Assembly (NCBI RefSeq): GCF_010500215.1
Contig: NZ_JAAGOY010000004.1
Coordinates: 930,001 to 994,000 of the forward strand
Direction of reading: 5' to 3'
Length of the DNA stretch: 64,000 nucleotides
Source of the DNA: Aliiroseovarius sp. PrR006
Lineage (GTDB): Bacteria > Pseudomonadota > Alphaproteobacteria > Rhodobacterales > Rhodobacteraceae
Positions 36,838 through 45,879 of the stretch are shown here, piece after piece. Within the stretch, counting starts at the first letter, position 1; every line of letters begins with the position of its first letter. Under the pieces are notes generated by a model. It saw only the letters and a list, made by a program, of their open reading frames with translations. It searched no databases and was not told where the DNA came from. Both the position numbers and the translations under genes were made by a program.

Positions 36838-36942
36838 GGTGTTTTCCGGGTTGGGTGACCACGCAGTCAACGGTATACCGCGTGCAAGTCTGAACACCCC
36901 CTCGCGGCCTGTGGATGCCGCCATGAGAATGAGGAAAACACC
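36838..36942 (+). promoter_or_regulatory. gap leader with long-range pairing to the ribosome binding site
   Basis: GGTGTTTTCC at 36838-36847 is the exact complement of GGAAAACACC at 36933-36942, which contains the GAGGA ribosome binding site just before the gap ATG at 36944. Pairing would occlude translation initiation. A palindrome CGGTATACCG lies within the leader at 36869-36878. Whether the leader is transcribed is not known. Confidence 0.4.
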
Positions 36943-36943
36943 C

Positions 36944-37942
36944 ATGACCGTCAAAGTCGGTATCAACGGATTTGGTCGTATCGGCCGCTGCACCCTTGGG
37001 CAGATCGCTGCTTCGGGACGCGAAGATATTCAGGTGGTGAAGGTCAATGCGACCGGCCCCTTGGAAACCGCAGCGCACCTGCTGAAATATGACAGCGTGC
37101 ATGGCCGCTTCCCGAACGACGTCGTTCTGGGCGATGGCACCATGGATGTGGGCCAAGGCCCGATGCAGATGATGTCGACCTATGACATGAACGAACTGGA
37201 CTGGGACGGCTGTGACGTTGTTCTGGAATGCACCGGCAACTTCAACGACGGCATCAAGGCCAAGCCGCACCTCGAGCGTGGCGCCAAGAAAGTTCTGCTG
37301 TCGGCCCCGGGTACCAACGTCGACAAGACCATCGTCTGCGGCGTGAACGAAGAGATGCTGACCGCCGGTGACGTAATGGTGTCGAACGGCTCGTGCACCA
37401 CCAACTGTCTGGCCCCGGTGGCCAAGGTTCTGCTGAACGCCTTCGGCATCGAAAGCGGCATCATGACCACGATCCACGCTTACACTGGCGACCAGCCGAC
37501 GCTGGACCGTCGCCACAAGGACCTTTACCGCGCCCGCGCTGCCGCCATGTCGATGATCCCGACCTCGACCGGTGCCGCGAAAGCTCTGGGTGAGGTTCTG
37601 CCCGCCCTGAAAGGCAAGCTGGACGGGTCCGCCGTGCGCGTTCCGACCCCGAATGTCTCGGCCGTGGACCTGACCGTTGTGGTCGAAAAGGACGTGACCG
37701 TCGCAGACGTGAACGCTGTGATGAAAGAGCAGTCGCTGGGCGCGATGAAAGGCGTTCTGGGCTACACGGAAGAGAAACTGGTCTCGACCGACTTCAACCA
37801 CACCGAAGAAAGCTCGATCTTTGCCGCAGACCAGACCAAAGTCATTGGCGGCCGTCTGGTGCGCGTTCTGGCGTGGTATGACAACGAATGGGGCTTCTCG
37901 ACCCGCATGGGCGATCTGGCCGTGAAGATGGGTTCGCTGTAA
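36944..37942 (+). CDS. gap: Glyceraldehyde-3-phosphate dehydrogenase, probable NADP-using type
   Basis: The 332-residue enzyme has the Rossmann start GINGFGRIGR, catalytic Cys151 in SNGSCTTNCLAP and His178. At the cofactor site the usual Asp after VN is Ala36 (VKVNATGP), and the positions normally Leu-Pro before HKDL are Arg189-Arg190. Loss of the Asp is the known change in NADP-dependent GapB-type and photosynthetic enzymes, so NADP use is inferred. The start is set by GAGGA and the family N-terminus. It is followed by a terminator and a small membrane peptide gene. Confidence 0.93.
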   Translation: MTVKVGINGFGRIGRCTLGQIAASGREDIQVVKVNATGPLETAAHLLKYDSVHGRFPNDVVLGDGTMDVGQGPMQMMSTYDMNELDWDGCDVVLECTGNFNDGIKAKPHLERGAKKVLLSAPGTNVDKTIVCGVNEEMLTAGDVMVSNGSCTTNCLAPVAKVLLNAFGIESGIMTTIHAYTGDQPTLDRRHKDLYRARAAAMSMIPTSTGAAKALGEVLPALKGKLDGSAVRVPTPNVSAVDLTVVVEKDVTVADVNAVMKEQSLGAMKGVLGYTEEKLVSTDFNHTEESSIFAADQTKVIGGRLVRVLAWYDNEWGFSTRMGDLAVKMGSL

Positions 37943-37966
37943 TCCATCCCTGAAAAAACGTTTCTG

Positions 37967-37997
37967 AACCCCCAATGGCCCAGCCCTTGGGGGTTTT
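37967..37997 (+). terminator. Rho-independent terminator of gap
   Basis: AACCCCCAA pairs with TTGGGGGTT around an eleven-base loop, followed by TTCTTTAA. Confidence 0.88.
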
Positions 37998-38072
37998 CTT
38001 TAACCTGCGTGTTTTACCTTGCTCCCACCGATGCGGCTTGCATAATCGCTGAAAACAGGCAGGAGCTTCCTT

Positions 38073-38216
38073 GTGACTAATCAGTTGGCCATCATTCTGG
38101 GCGCAGTAATCCTGCTGCTGGTCGGGCTGGATATTGTGGTCTGGGGCGGCGAGAACCTTTTGTTTCTGGCCAAGAAGTTCCTTGAACTGACCGAGTGGGT
38201 CGCCTTCTGGCGCTGA
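38073..38216 (+). CDS. 47-residue single-span membrane peptide
   Basis: A GTG start at 38073 has AGGAG eight bases upstream and opens a 47-residue frame: a polar start, a membrane segment (LAIILGAVILLLVGLDIVVW, about residues 5-24), then FLAKKFLELTEWVAFWR with an amphipathic, Trp-rich end. The ribosome binding site, composition and position just after gap support it as real; small peptides of this layout recur downstream of gap in this bacterial group to my recollection. The function is unknown. Confidence 0.65.
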   Translation: MTNQLAIILGAVILLLVGLDIVVWGGENLLFLAKKFLELTEWVAFWR

Positions 38217-38228
38217 GCCTGCCTGCCC

Positions 38229-38951
38229 CTACAGAACCTGAGACAAGAACTGCCGCGTCCGTTCTTCGCGCGGGGCGTCGAAGATCTGGGCCGGTGTACC
38301 CTCTTCCAGAATGCGTCCACCCTCCAAGAAGCACACCTTGTCTGCCAGCTCGCGCGCGAAGCCCATTTCATGGGTGGCAAGGATCATGGTCATCCCCTCT
38401 TCCCGCAGACTGCGCAGCACATCCAGAACCTCGGCCACCAGTTCGGGGTCGAGGGCGGATGTGATCTCGTCAAACAGCAAGATGTCGGGCTGCATGGCCA
38501 GCGCACGAATGATGGCCACGCGCTGTTGTTGCCCGCCGGACAACTGATCGGGGTAGTGGTCGATCCGGTGGCCAAGGCCGAAACGGTCAAACAGTTCTTC
38601 CACGCGCCCTCGTTGCGCGGTACGGGACAGCCCCTTTACCCGGCGCGGGGCCAGCATGACGTTCTCAGCCGCCGACATATGCGGAAACAGGTTAAAGGAC
38701 TGGAAGACCAGCCCGATACGCTGGCGGATCGGCTGTGGATCCAGCCCCGGTTCGGCGATATCCACACCGTCAAACCAGATCTCGCCATCATCGACCGGGT
38801 CCAACAGGTTCACCGCCCGCAGGAGCGTCGACTTTCCGGACCCGGACGCGCCAATCAGGCAAACCATTTCACCCTTTGCGACCTCAAGGTCGATGCCGCG
38901 TAGCACATGGTGATCGCCAAAGGCCTTCTGGATGTTTTTCAACGACAGCAT
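38229..38951 (-). CDS. Amino acid/amine ABC transporter, ATP-binding subunit
   Basis: The 240-residue ATPase has Walker [10 protein letters not shown] (about residue 33), the Q-loop FQSFNLF, signature LSGGQQQRV, Walker [13 protein letters not shown] (Ile in place of the usual Pro) and the switch His in THE. It belongs to the GlnQ/HisP group. It lies four bases after the permease gene in an operon binding protein - permease - ATPase on the minus strand, divergent from a glutamine-synthetase-family gene. Confidence 0.92.
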   Translation of the reverse strand: MLSLKNIQKAFGDHHVLRGIDLEVAKGEMVCLIGASGSGKSTLLRAVNLLDPVDDGEIWFDGVDIAEPGLDPQPIRQRIGLVFQSFNLFPHMSAAENVMLAPRRVKGLSRTAQRGRVEELFDRFGLGHRIDHYPDQLSGGQQQRVAIIRALAMQPDILLFDEITSALDPELVAEVLDVLRSLREEGMTMILATHEMGFARELADKVCFLEGGRILEEGTPAQIFDAPREERTRQFLSQVL

Positions 38952-38955
38952 GGGC

Positions 38956-39795
38956 TTATTGCTCCTGCTTGCGACGTTTGTTCATCAGGTGATCGGCAAA
39001 CCGCGTCATCGGTATGGTGATCGCCAAGAAGATGATCGCCGCCCCCACATAGGGCGTGAAGCTGGCATAGAGAGACTTGTAGACACCCGCCTGCCGGAAG
39101 ATCTCGACCGGGCCAACGAAGGACAGAAGCGCCACGTCTTTTTGCAGCGCGACCACAAGATTCATATTGGCGGGCAGCACGTTGCGCAGAGCTTGCGGCA
39201 GGATCACGTAACGCATCGTATCCGCGTTCGAGAGCCCCAGCGACAGCGCCGCCGAGCTTTGGCTTTTGTGGATCGAGCCGATGCCCGACCGGATGACCTC
39301 GGCCACGTAGGCGGCATAGACGAGGATCAGCGCCAAAGAGCCCCAGATATAGGGCGAATTCCACGGGCGCGGCAGGCCCAGACCGGGGATGCCGAAGCCC
39401 ACAAGATAGATAACCAGAATGACAGGCAGTCCGCGAAACACGTCCGTATAGACGGTGGCAAACAGGCGCAGCGGATAAAGCGCGGGCTTCTGGATGTCGC
39501 GGCAGATCGCCACGAACAGACCCAGCAGCGCAATAAGCGGCGCACACCACGAGAAGATCGCGATATCCAGCAGGAAGGCATCCAATAGACCCGGAAAGGT
39601 CTTGGAAAAGACACCCCAGTTGAAGAAGCTTTTCTTCACGGCCTCCCAACCGGGCGCCAGCGGCACCAGGACCAGAATGGCCAAAAAGACCAAACTGGTC
39701 GAGACACCTGCGACCCACAAAGAGCGGCGGCGCAACGCAGCTTCATACTGCGCGCGCCGCCCCGGCATCGCCGGGTTTTCGTCTGCCTTCGTCAT
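38956..39795 (-). CDS. Amino acid/amine ABC transporter permease
   Basis: The 279-residue permease has membrane segments near residues 27-47, 77-100, 115-140, 150-175, 210-230 and 248-265 and the EAA loop [28 protein letters not shown]. Only one permease gene is present, so the transporter is expected to use a homodimeric channel. The ATG at 39795 ([10 protein letters not shown]) is likely; the ribosome binding site is weak. It lies between the binding protein and ATPase genes. Confidence 0.9.
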   Translation of the reverse strand: MTKADENPAMPGRRAQYEAALRRRSLWVAGVSTSLVFLAILVLVPLAPGWEAVKKSFFNWGVFSKTFPGLLDAFLLDIAIFSWCAPLIALLGLFVAICRDIQKPALYPLRLFATVYTDVFRGLPVILVIYLVGFGIPGLGLPRPWNSPYIWGSLALILVYAAYVAEVIRSGIGSIHKSQSSAALSLGLSNADTMRYVILPQALRNVLPANMNLVVALQKDVALLSFVGPVEIFRQAGVYKSLYASFTPYVGAAIIFLAITIPMTRFADHLMNKRRKQEQ

Positions 39796-39812
39796 TCTGC
39801 GTGCTATCCGCC

Positions 39813-40628
39813 TTATTGAATGACCGGAACGCCAGTGGCGCCTTGCAACCACTCGGCTTCGATCTCGGCCAGCTTTCCGCTGTCCGTCAGGGCTTGGATG
39901 GCTTCATCTACGCAAGGTTTCAAGGCGCTTCCGTCAGCCATCAACATGCCAAACTGATCCGGGTTCTCGGACCGCTCCGCCGGGAACTGTCCCAGAAGCG
40001 CGCCGTTCTCAACCACGACGGCCGACAGGTACAGTGCGGTCGGCAGGTCAAACAGCGCCGCGTCGATCTGATTGGCTTGCAGGGCCGCGGTCACGTCGGT
40101 GTTGTCGTTATACAGCAGAACGTCCTGATCCGGTGCGATCACTTGCCCCACCATAGTTGCGCCCGTATGCGAAGCCCCTGCGCCCCAGAGCAGCCCCTTC
40201 AGAACCTCTATCGTCGGCTCGCCGACCTTCTCGGCCACCGATTGCGTGGTCAGAACGGCCATGGCCGAGCTGTAATACGGCAGCGAGAAATCGACGGTCT
40301 CTTCCCGTTCGGGCGTGATCGAATATTGTTGCAGGTTGAAGTCGAAATTCTTAGCACCGGGCTGGATCGCCTCGTCAAACGAGGTGCGAACCCATGTCAC
40401 GGCATCGTCTGCAAAGCCCATTTCATTGGCGACCGCATAGGCCACGGCGGCCTCGAATCCCTGTTTGCTTTCGGGGGCATCATCCATAACCCACGGGTAA
40501 TAGGCAGGGTTGCCAGTGGCGATGGTCAGCACACCATCGGTCAGCGTCTTGCCCGCGGCACAATGATTATCAGCGAATGCTGCGCTGCCCGCCAGCGACG
40601 CGCAGAGGATCGTCATCAATGTTTTCAT
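39813..40628 (-). CDS. ABC transporter, periplasmic binding protein (family 3)
   Basis: The 271-residue protein has a signal peptide ending AGSAAFA-DNHC and family 3 features: ATGNPAYYPWV, the GFEAAVAYAVANEMGF segment, FDFNLQQYSITPEREETVDFSLPYY. The last motif is the ligand-facing hinge of polar amino acid/amine binding proteins. A cysteine pair (near residues 23 and 235) could be structural. The divergent ligase gene suggests that the ligand becomes gamma-glutamylated after uptake. Confidence 0.9.
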   Translation of the reverse strand: MKTLMTILCASLAGSAAFADNHCAAGKTLTDGVLTIATGNPAYYPWVMDDAPESKQGFEAAVAYAVANEMGFADDAVTWVRTSFDEAIQPGAKNFDFNLQQYSITPEREETVDFSLPYYSSAMAVLTTQSVAEKVGEPTIEVLKGLLWGAGASHTGATMVGQVIAPDQDVLLYNDNTDVTAALQANQIDAALFDLPTALYLSAVVVENGALLGQFPAERSENPDQFGMLMADGSALKPCVDEAIQALTDSGKLAEIEAEWLQGATGVPVIQ

Positions 40629-40729
40629 GTCTCAAATCTCCCCAGATTGGATATTTTATCGGAGCCTAGCGCGAAGCGTTCGTCTGTTCGAGCGAAAAGC
40701 GCCGACCGAAACGCCCATTGACCTTCTGT

Positions 40730-40745
40730 ATAATTTGATCAAATA
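40730..40745. promoter_or_regulatory. ATAATTTGATCAAAT element, candidate operator
   Basis: The 12-bp palindrome ATTTGATCAAAT at 40733-40744 lies in the 181-base divergent region between the binding-protein gene and the ligase gene. The 15-base string ATAATTTGATCAAAT is identical to that before the amidotransferase gene (5435-5449). It overlaps a TATAAT hexamer (40729-40734), so a bound protein would block the promoter. Confidence 0.5.
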
Positions 40746-40809
40746 TCCAGCACCAACTCTTTTTATGAAATCCGGCGTCGCATGACACCCGACGCCGAAG
40801 GAGGTTTTG

Positions 40810-42186
40810 ATGTCACGAAAGCGCCCCTTGGATTGGGCCCAGAACTTGTCCGCTGATTTTGTCGCCTACGCAGATGGGCGTCGCATTGAAGAAGTGGAGT
40901 GCATCATCCCCGACATTGTCGGAACCTCGCGCGGGAAGGCGATGCCTGCCGCGAAGTTTGATCCCGCAACCGATCTGGCCCTGCCTATCTCCCTGTTTTA
41001 TCAGACGATTTCAGGCGAGTATGTCGATATGGAAATCGAAAACCAGTGGGTTGAACGGGATATCGTGTTGCGGGCTGACATGTCCACGGCCTGTGCCGTG
41101 CCGTGGTCGGAAGATGTCACGCTGCAGGTCATCTGCGACATGTTTAACCGCGATGGCTCAGCGCTGGCGATTTCTCCACGTGGGCTTCTGAAGCGCGTTG
41201 TGGATCTTTACGCGGCGAAGGGCTGGAAACCCGTCATCGCACCCGAGCTTGAGTTCTATCTGACCAAGCCCAACCACGATCCGAACGAACCCATCGAGCC
41301 GCCGATCGGCCGCACGGGGCGCAAAGGCGCCAGCCGTCAGGTCTATTCAATGTCCGCCGTGGATGAATACGGCCCAGTGATCGATACGATCTATGACTTT
41401 GCCGAGGCGCAGGGGCTTGAGATCGACACAGTCATTCAGGAGGGCGGCGCAGGTCAGATCGAGATCAACCTGAACCACGGCGACCCGGTTAATCTGGCCG
41501 ATCAGGTCTTTCTGTTCAAACGCACCATCCGCGAGGCGGCCTTGAAGAACGGTGTCTTCGCCACCTTCATGGCCAAGCCGATCCGTGACGAACCGGGCAG
41601 CGCGATGCACGTGCACCAGTCGATCGTGGACTCTGAAACGGGCAAGAACATCTTCTCGAACGACGATGGCTCGGCCTCGGACCTGTTCCGCTGGTTCATC
41701 GGCGGGTCACAGAAATACATCATGGATGTCGTGCCGCTTTTTGCGCCTTACGTGAACTCGTTCCGGCGGATCACGGTCGACGGGCAATCGGCCCCGGCCA
41801 ATCTTGAATGGGCCGCAGACAACCGCACCACCGGCCTGCGCGTGCCACATTCCAGCCCGGCAGCCCGCCGCCTGGAAAACCGCGTGATTGGTATGGACGC
41901 GAACCCCTATATTTCGATCGCAGCCTCGCTGGCCTGTGGCTATCTGGGCATGATGAACAAGGTCGAGCCCCGTGCCGAAGCCGTGAAAGAGGTCTGGAAT
42001 GTAGAGGAGCCACTGCCTGCCTCTCTGCGTGCCGCGTTAGAACTGTTTGACGAGGCCAAAGACATGCGCGCCGTGCTGGGCGAAGAGTTCTGCAAGCTCT
42101 ATTCCGACATCAAATGGGCCGAGAACGAGGAATACCAGCGCGAAATCTCGCCGTGGGAGCGCCAGCACTTGCTGCTGAATGCTTGA
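40810..42186 (+). CDS. Glutamine synthetase family protein (gamma-glutamyl-amine ligase type)
   Basis: The 458-residue protein has the GS-type catalytic core: APELEFYL (glutamate/metal site), GGAGQIEINLNHGDP, AKPIRDEPGSAMHVHQS and NRTTGLRVPHSSPAARRLENRV. It lacks the adenylylation-loop context of GlnA and is closer to PuuA-like enzymes, which ligate glutamate to amines such as putrescine. The divergent ABC importer and the operator shared with a glutamine amidotransferase gene support a gamma-glutamylation pathway; the amine is unknown. AAGGAGG lies ideally before the ATG. Confidence 0.85.
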   Translation: MSRKRPLDWAQNLSADFVAYADGRRIEEVECIIPDIVGTSRGKAMPAAKFDPATDLALPISLFYQTISGEYVDMEIENQWVERDIVLRADMSTACAVPWSEDVTLQVICDMFNRDGSALAISPRGLLKRVVDLYAAKGWKPVIAPELEFYLTKPNHDPNEPIEPPIGRTGRKGASRQVYSMSAVDEYGPVIDTIYDFAEAQGLEIDTVIQEGGAGQIEINLNHGDPVNLADQVFLFKRTIREAALKNGVFATFMAKPIRDEPGSAMHVHQSIVDSETGKNIFSNDDGSASDLFRWFIGGSQKYIMDVVPLFAPYVNSFRRITVDGQSAPANLEWAADNRTTGLRVPHSSPAARRLENRVIGMDANPYISIAASLACGYLGMMNKVEPRAEAVKEVWNVEEPLPASLRAALELFDEAKDMRAVLGEEFCKLYSDIKWAENEEYQREISPWERQHLLLNA

Positions 42187-42214
42187 TCCATAATCAAGCA
42201 TCAGAAAACGACGC

Positions 42215-42236
42215 AGGGCGAGGAATACTTCGCCCT
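42215..42236 (+). terminator. Terminator-like hairpin after the ligase gene
   Basis: CAGGGCGA pairs with TCGCCCTG around an eight-base loop, followed by TTGTGCTTTT. It lies 28 bases after the stop. Confidence 0.6.
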
Positions 42237-42289
42237 GTTGTGCTTTTGAAGGTAATGCAGGTGGCAGTCAGCAGATTGCCAAAATCAAC

Positions 42290-42652
42290 CTAGTTCTGCA
42301 GAAGCCAAGCAATACGACTTGGCCACAGTAAATAGTGAACCACGGTGAGCGCAGCGAGCCAGAACCCCGGCCACGTGTACCCCACCGCATAGAACGCCCA
42401 TGCTCCGCCGAAGAGCACCCCCCACTCCAAAACTAGGCGAGCTATTCCGGGAACAGGCACGGGCGCACTACCGGAACGACTGGGGTCATCTGGCACGGCG
42501 AATGTCGCCCAAATTACGCCGAGCAGCACCACGGCTGCGCCAACCGCAAGGAAACGCCAAACTCCTTCGGTCAAGCCCCAGACAAAAATGCTGAACCCGG
42601 CCAAGGCAGCAAGCTCCAAAAGGAAACGAAGGGCTAAGTTGGCATTGTGCAT
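42290..42652 (-). CDS. YrdB-like (DUF2568) membrane protein
   Basis: The 120-residue protein has four hydrophobic segments (about residues 6-28, 32-52, 68-88 and 92-112) and the FLLELAALAGFSIFVWGL and GVIWATFAVPDDP segments typical of YrdB/DUF2568 proteins. No function is known. It lies alone between the ligase gene and acnB. Confidence 0.75.
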   Translation of the reverse strand: MHNANLALRFLLELAALAGFSIFVWGLTEGVWRFLAVGAAVVLLGVIWATFAVPDDPSRSGSAPVPVPGIARLVLEWGVLFGGAWAFYAVGYTWPGFWLAALTVVHYLLWPSRIAWLLQN

Positions 42653-42743
42653 GGCCTAAAGTCTCACATGTCGCTTCAAGCGGGACAACCAAATTCAGAT
42701 TGTCCGGCAGGGAGGTCTGTGCCCGCTGAATACAGCAACGAAA

Positions 42744-42770
42744 AAAGGGCGGGGAAAATCCCCGCCCTTT
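42744..42770 (-). terminator. Rho-independent terminator of acnB
   Basis: On the minus strand AAAGGGCGGGG pairs with CCCCGCCCTTT around a five-base loop, with six T in total at the end. It lies 23 bases after the acnB stop. Confidence 0.92.
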
Positions 42771-42792
42771 CTGTGTCTCACCGTTGCTGGCT

Positions 42793-45582
42793 TTAGAAAT
42801 GCGCCGACTTGGTGGTTGACGGAACAGCCAGAGGCGGAGCGAACTTGGTCAGGTCGATGCCTTCAACAGCAGCCTTGTATTCCTCCATCGTGGGCGTGCG
42901 GCCCAGGATGGCGGACAGGACGACAACCGGGGTCGAGGCCAGCAGGCTTTCACCCTTCTTCTCGGGAAGGTCGCCTACGACGCGGCCTTGGAACAGGCGG
43001 GTCGAGGTGGCCAGAACCGTGTCACCCTTGGCGGCTTTTTCCTGGTTCCCCATGCAGAGGTTACAGCCAGGGCGTTCGAGGTACATGATGTTCTCGTACT
43101 CGGTGCGGGCCTGAGTTTTCGGGAACAGGTCGTCAAATTCGAAGCCCGAGTATTTCTCGAGGATCTCCCAGTCGCCTTCTTCCTTCAGCTCGTCCACAAT
43201 GTTGTAGGTCGGAGCAGCAACCACCAGCGGTGCGTTGAATTCGACCTTGCCCATCGTCTTCTCGAGGTTTTTCAGCATCTGGGCCACGATCTTCATGTCG
43301 CCCTTGTGCACCATGCACGAGCCCACAAAGCCCAGATCCACCTTCTTGTCGCCACCGTAGTAGGAAACGGGGCGGATGGTGTCGTGGGTATACCGCTTGG
43401 ACACGTCATCGTTGTTCACATCCGGGTCGGCGATCATCGGTTCGTCGATCGCATCCAGATCCACAACGACTTCAGCGAAGTAGTTGGCGGTATCGTCCGG
43501 CGTCAGGGCCGGGTTCGCACCCGACTTGATATCGGCGATGCGCTTGTCGGCCTTGGCAATCAGACCGGCCAGAAGCTGGGCTTCGTTGTCCATACCCTTG
43601 TCGATCATGACCTGAATACGCGACTTGGCCAGTTCCAGCGAACCGATCAGAGTATCATCGTTCGAGATACAGATAGACGCCTTGGCTTTCATCTCGGCGG
43701 TCCAGTCGGTGAAGGTGAAGGCTTGGTCAGCCAGCAGCGTACCGATGTGAACTTCGATCACGCGGCCCTGGAAGACGTTGTCACCATGCTGGTCCAGCAT
43801 CTGTGCCTGAGTGGCGTGGACAACATCACGGAAGTCCAGATGCTCGGCCATCGAGCCCTTGAAGGTTACTTTCACCGATTCCGGGATCGGCATGGATGCT
43901 TCACCGGTTGCCAGTGCCAGTGCCACGGTGCCCGAGTCTGCACCGAAGGCCACGCCTTTGGACATACGGGTGTGGCTGTCGCCGCCGATGATAACGTCCC
44001 AGTCATCCACGGTGATGTCGTTCAGCACCTTGTGAATAACGTCGGTCATTGCGTGATATTCGCCCTTCGGATCACGCGCGGTGATCAGACCGAAATCGTT
44101 CATGAACTTCATCAGCTTGGGAATGTTAGCCTGAGCCTTCTTGTCCCAAACAGATGCCGTGTGACAGCCCGACTGATAGCCCACGTCAACCGACGGAGAG
44201 ATCACGGTCGCAGCCATGGCTTCCAGTTCCTGCGCGGTCATCGGACCGGTGGTGTCCTGCGAGCCAACGACGTTCACTTTAACGCGTACGTCCGAACCTG
44301 CGTGCAAAACTGCACCGGGCGTGCTGCCCAAGGCGTTGCGGTTGAAGATCTTTTCAACAGCGGTCAGGCCCTGCCCGTCAACTGTGATCTCTTTCGAGGG
44401 TGCGTAGGCAGATTTCAGTTCCTGTCCCAGCGCAGCAGCAGCAAATGTCTGCAGCTTCTTACCGAAGACCACGGCGTAAGAACCGCCAGCCTTCATGAAT
44501 TCCACCTTCTGCGGGGTGAAAGCAGCAGCTACGCTTTTCAGTTCTTTGCCATCTGCGTCATGCAGGGTTTTGGTTTTCGAGTTGATGGTCAGAACGGTGC
44601 CGGTTGCGACCGAGTAGGCCTCTTCCAGAACGGCTTCGCCATCTTCGTCTTCAACCACGTTGCCGTCGGCGTCCAGCTTCTTGACCCAGTTATCCAGATC
44701 AATACCGATACCGCCGGTCACGCCTACGGTGGTCAGGAAGATCGGCGAAATGCCGTTGGTACCTGCCACGACGGGGGCGATGTTGATGAAGGGCACATAG
44801 GGGCTGGCTTTCTTACCAGTCCACAGCGCCACGTTGTTCACGCCCGACATACGGCTTGAACCAACACCCATTGTGCCTTTTTCTGCGATCAGCATGACGC
44901 GTGCGTCCGGATGCTGTTTCTGTAGCTCTTGGATTTCGACCTGCGCTTCCGGCGTGATCATGCATTTGCCGTGCAGTTCGCGGTCTGCGCGCGAGTGTGC
45001 TTCGGCACCCGGCGACAGAAGGTCGGTCGAGATATCGCCTACACCGGCGATATAGGTCACGACTTTGATTTCTTCTTCTACTTCGGGAAGCTTGGTGAAG
45101 AACTCGGCCTTGGCATAGCTTTCCAGAATACCGGCAGCGACGGCATTGCCAGCTTTGTAAGCGGCTTCCAGACGGTCAGTGTCAGCTTCATAGAGGAACA
45201 CCTGAGTCTTCAGCACTTCAGCAGCCTGCGCGGCGATTGCCGCTTCATCGCCCAGTGCCAGATCCAGCAGAACTTCGACCGACGGGCCACCTTTCATGTG
45301 CGACAGCAGCTCGAAGGCGAACTCGACCGAAATCTCAGCAACCGAAGCTTGGCCAAGGATGATCTCTTTCAGGAAGGCGGCCTTGACGCCAGCGGCGCTC
45401 GTGGTGCCCGGCAGAGTGTTGTAAATAAAGAAATTCAGCGATGCTTCGCGTTCAGCGTTGCCGGTGTCCTTGATCTGTTCGATCAGTTCAGCCACCAGCG
45501 CGCCGTCGTCGATCGGCTTGGGATTCAGACCCTCGCCTTTACGCGTTTCAATCTCATTTAGGTAGTCGGTGTACAAGCTCAT
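42793..45582 (-). CDS. acnB: Aconitate hydratase B
   Basis: The 929-residue enzyme has the AcnB order with an N-terminal HEAT-like helical domain (first about 150 residues) before the catalytic domains. The three cluster cysteines are in GFVGSCMVHKG and GCNLCMGNQ, and the GGDSHTRMSKG and MGVGSSRMSG motifs are present. It interconverts citrate and isocitrate and may act on 2-methylisocitrate. It is longer than the 865-residue E. coli AcnB and follows the version seen in Rhodobacteraceae. The terminator lies at 42744-42770. Confidence 0.95.
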   Translation of the reverse strand: MSLYTDYLNEIETRKGEGLNPKPIDDGALVAELIEQIKDTGNAEREASLNFFIYNTLPGTTSAAGVKAAFLKEIILGQASVAEISVEFAFELLSHMKGGPSVEVLLDLALGDEAAIAAQAAEVLKTQVFLYEADTDRLEAAYKAGNAVAAGILESYAKAEFFTKLPEVEEEIKVVTYIAGVGDISTDLLSPGAEAHSRADRELHGKCMITPEAQVEIQELQKQHPDARVMLIAEKGTMGVGSSRMSGVNNVALWTGKKASPYVPFINIAPVVAGTNGISPIFLTTVGVTGGIGIDLDNWVKKLDADGNVVEDEDGEAVLEEAYSVATGTVLTINSKTKTLHDADGKELKSVAAAFTPQKVEFMKAGGSYAVVFGKKLQTFAAAALGQELKSAYAPSKEITVDGQGLTAVEKIFNRNALGSTPGAVLHAGSDVRVKVNVVGSQDTTGPMTAQELEAMAATVISPSVDVGYQSGCHTASVWDKKAQANIPKLMKFMNDFGLITARDPKGEYHAMTDVIHKVLNDITVDDWDVIIGGDSHTRMSKGVAFGADSGTVALALATGEASMPIPESVKVTFKGSMAEHLDFRDVVHATQAQMLDQHGDNVFQGRVIEVHIGTLLADQAFTFTDWTAEMKAKASICISNDDTLIGSLELAKSRIQVMIDKGMDNEAQLLAGLIAKADKRIADIKSGANPALTPDDTANYFAEVVVDLDAIDEPMIADPDVNNDDVSKRYTHDTIRPVSYYGGDKKVDLGFVGSCMVHKGDMKIVAQMLKNLEKTMGKVEFNAPLVVAAPTYNIVDELKEEGDWEILEKYSGFEFDDLFPKTQARTEYENIMYLERPGCNLCMGNQEKAAKGDTVLATSTRLFQGRVVGDLPEKKGESLLASTPVVVLSAILGRTPTMEEYKAAVEGIDLTKFAPPLAVPSTTKSAHF

Positions 45583-45879
45583 GACGATCCCTACGAATTC
45601 GAGTGTGATGCAGCCCGTGAACCCAGCGAAACAGAATCTTCTGAGGCCGGATATGTCTGCGGTATGCCGCTGTATACCAAACTATCGCAGGCGCTGCAAT
45701 ATCTACAAAGGCGGTAGAACGCCGCCTCGCCGCTTCATACACAGATTTGCGATCTGATCCCACTGCAATTTCACTGCGTCATTAGGCCACCCCCACCTGC
45801 CTAACACATTCATAGACCTGAATACTTAACGGGCGTAGAGAGGCGCCAGAACGAAGCATTGCCTGATTGGAGGTCGCTC

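Noticed and set aside
36869-36878. A GGTATACC-type operator shared by gap (36869-36878) and the acnB upstream region (near 45660-45680)
   Set aside because: The acnB version is degenerate (GGTAT with GGCATACC at another spacing), so the match is too weak to claim a shared site.
42988-44859. A 623-codon frame antisense to acnB
   Set aside because: It is rich in His, Val and Gln as expected from reverse-complement codon bias; acnB is complete on the other strand.
45554-45763. A 69-codon minus-strand frame over the acnB start
   Set aside because: It overlaps the 5' end of acnB and lies in its leader; no ribosome binding site or family character.
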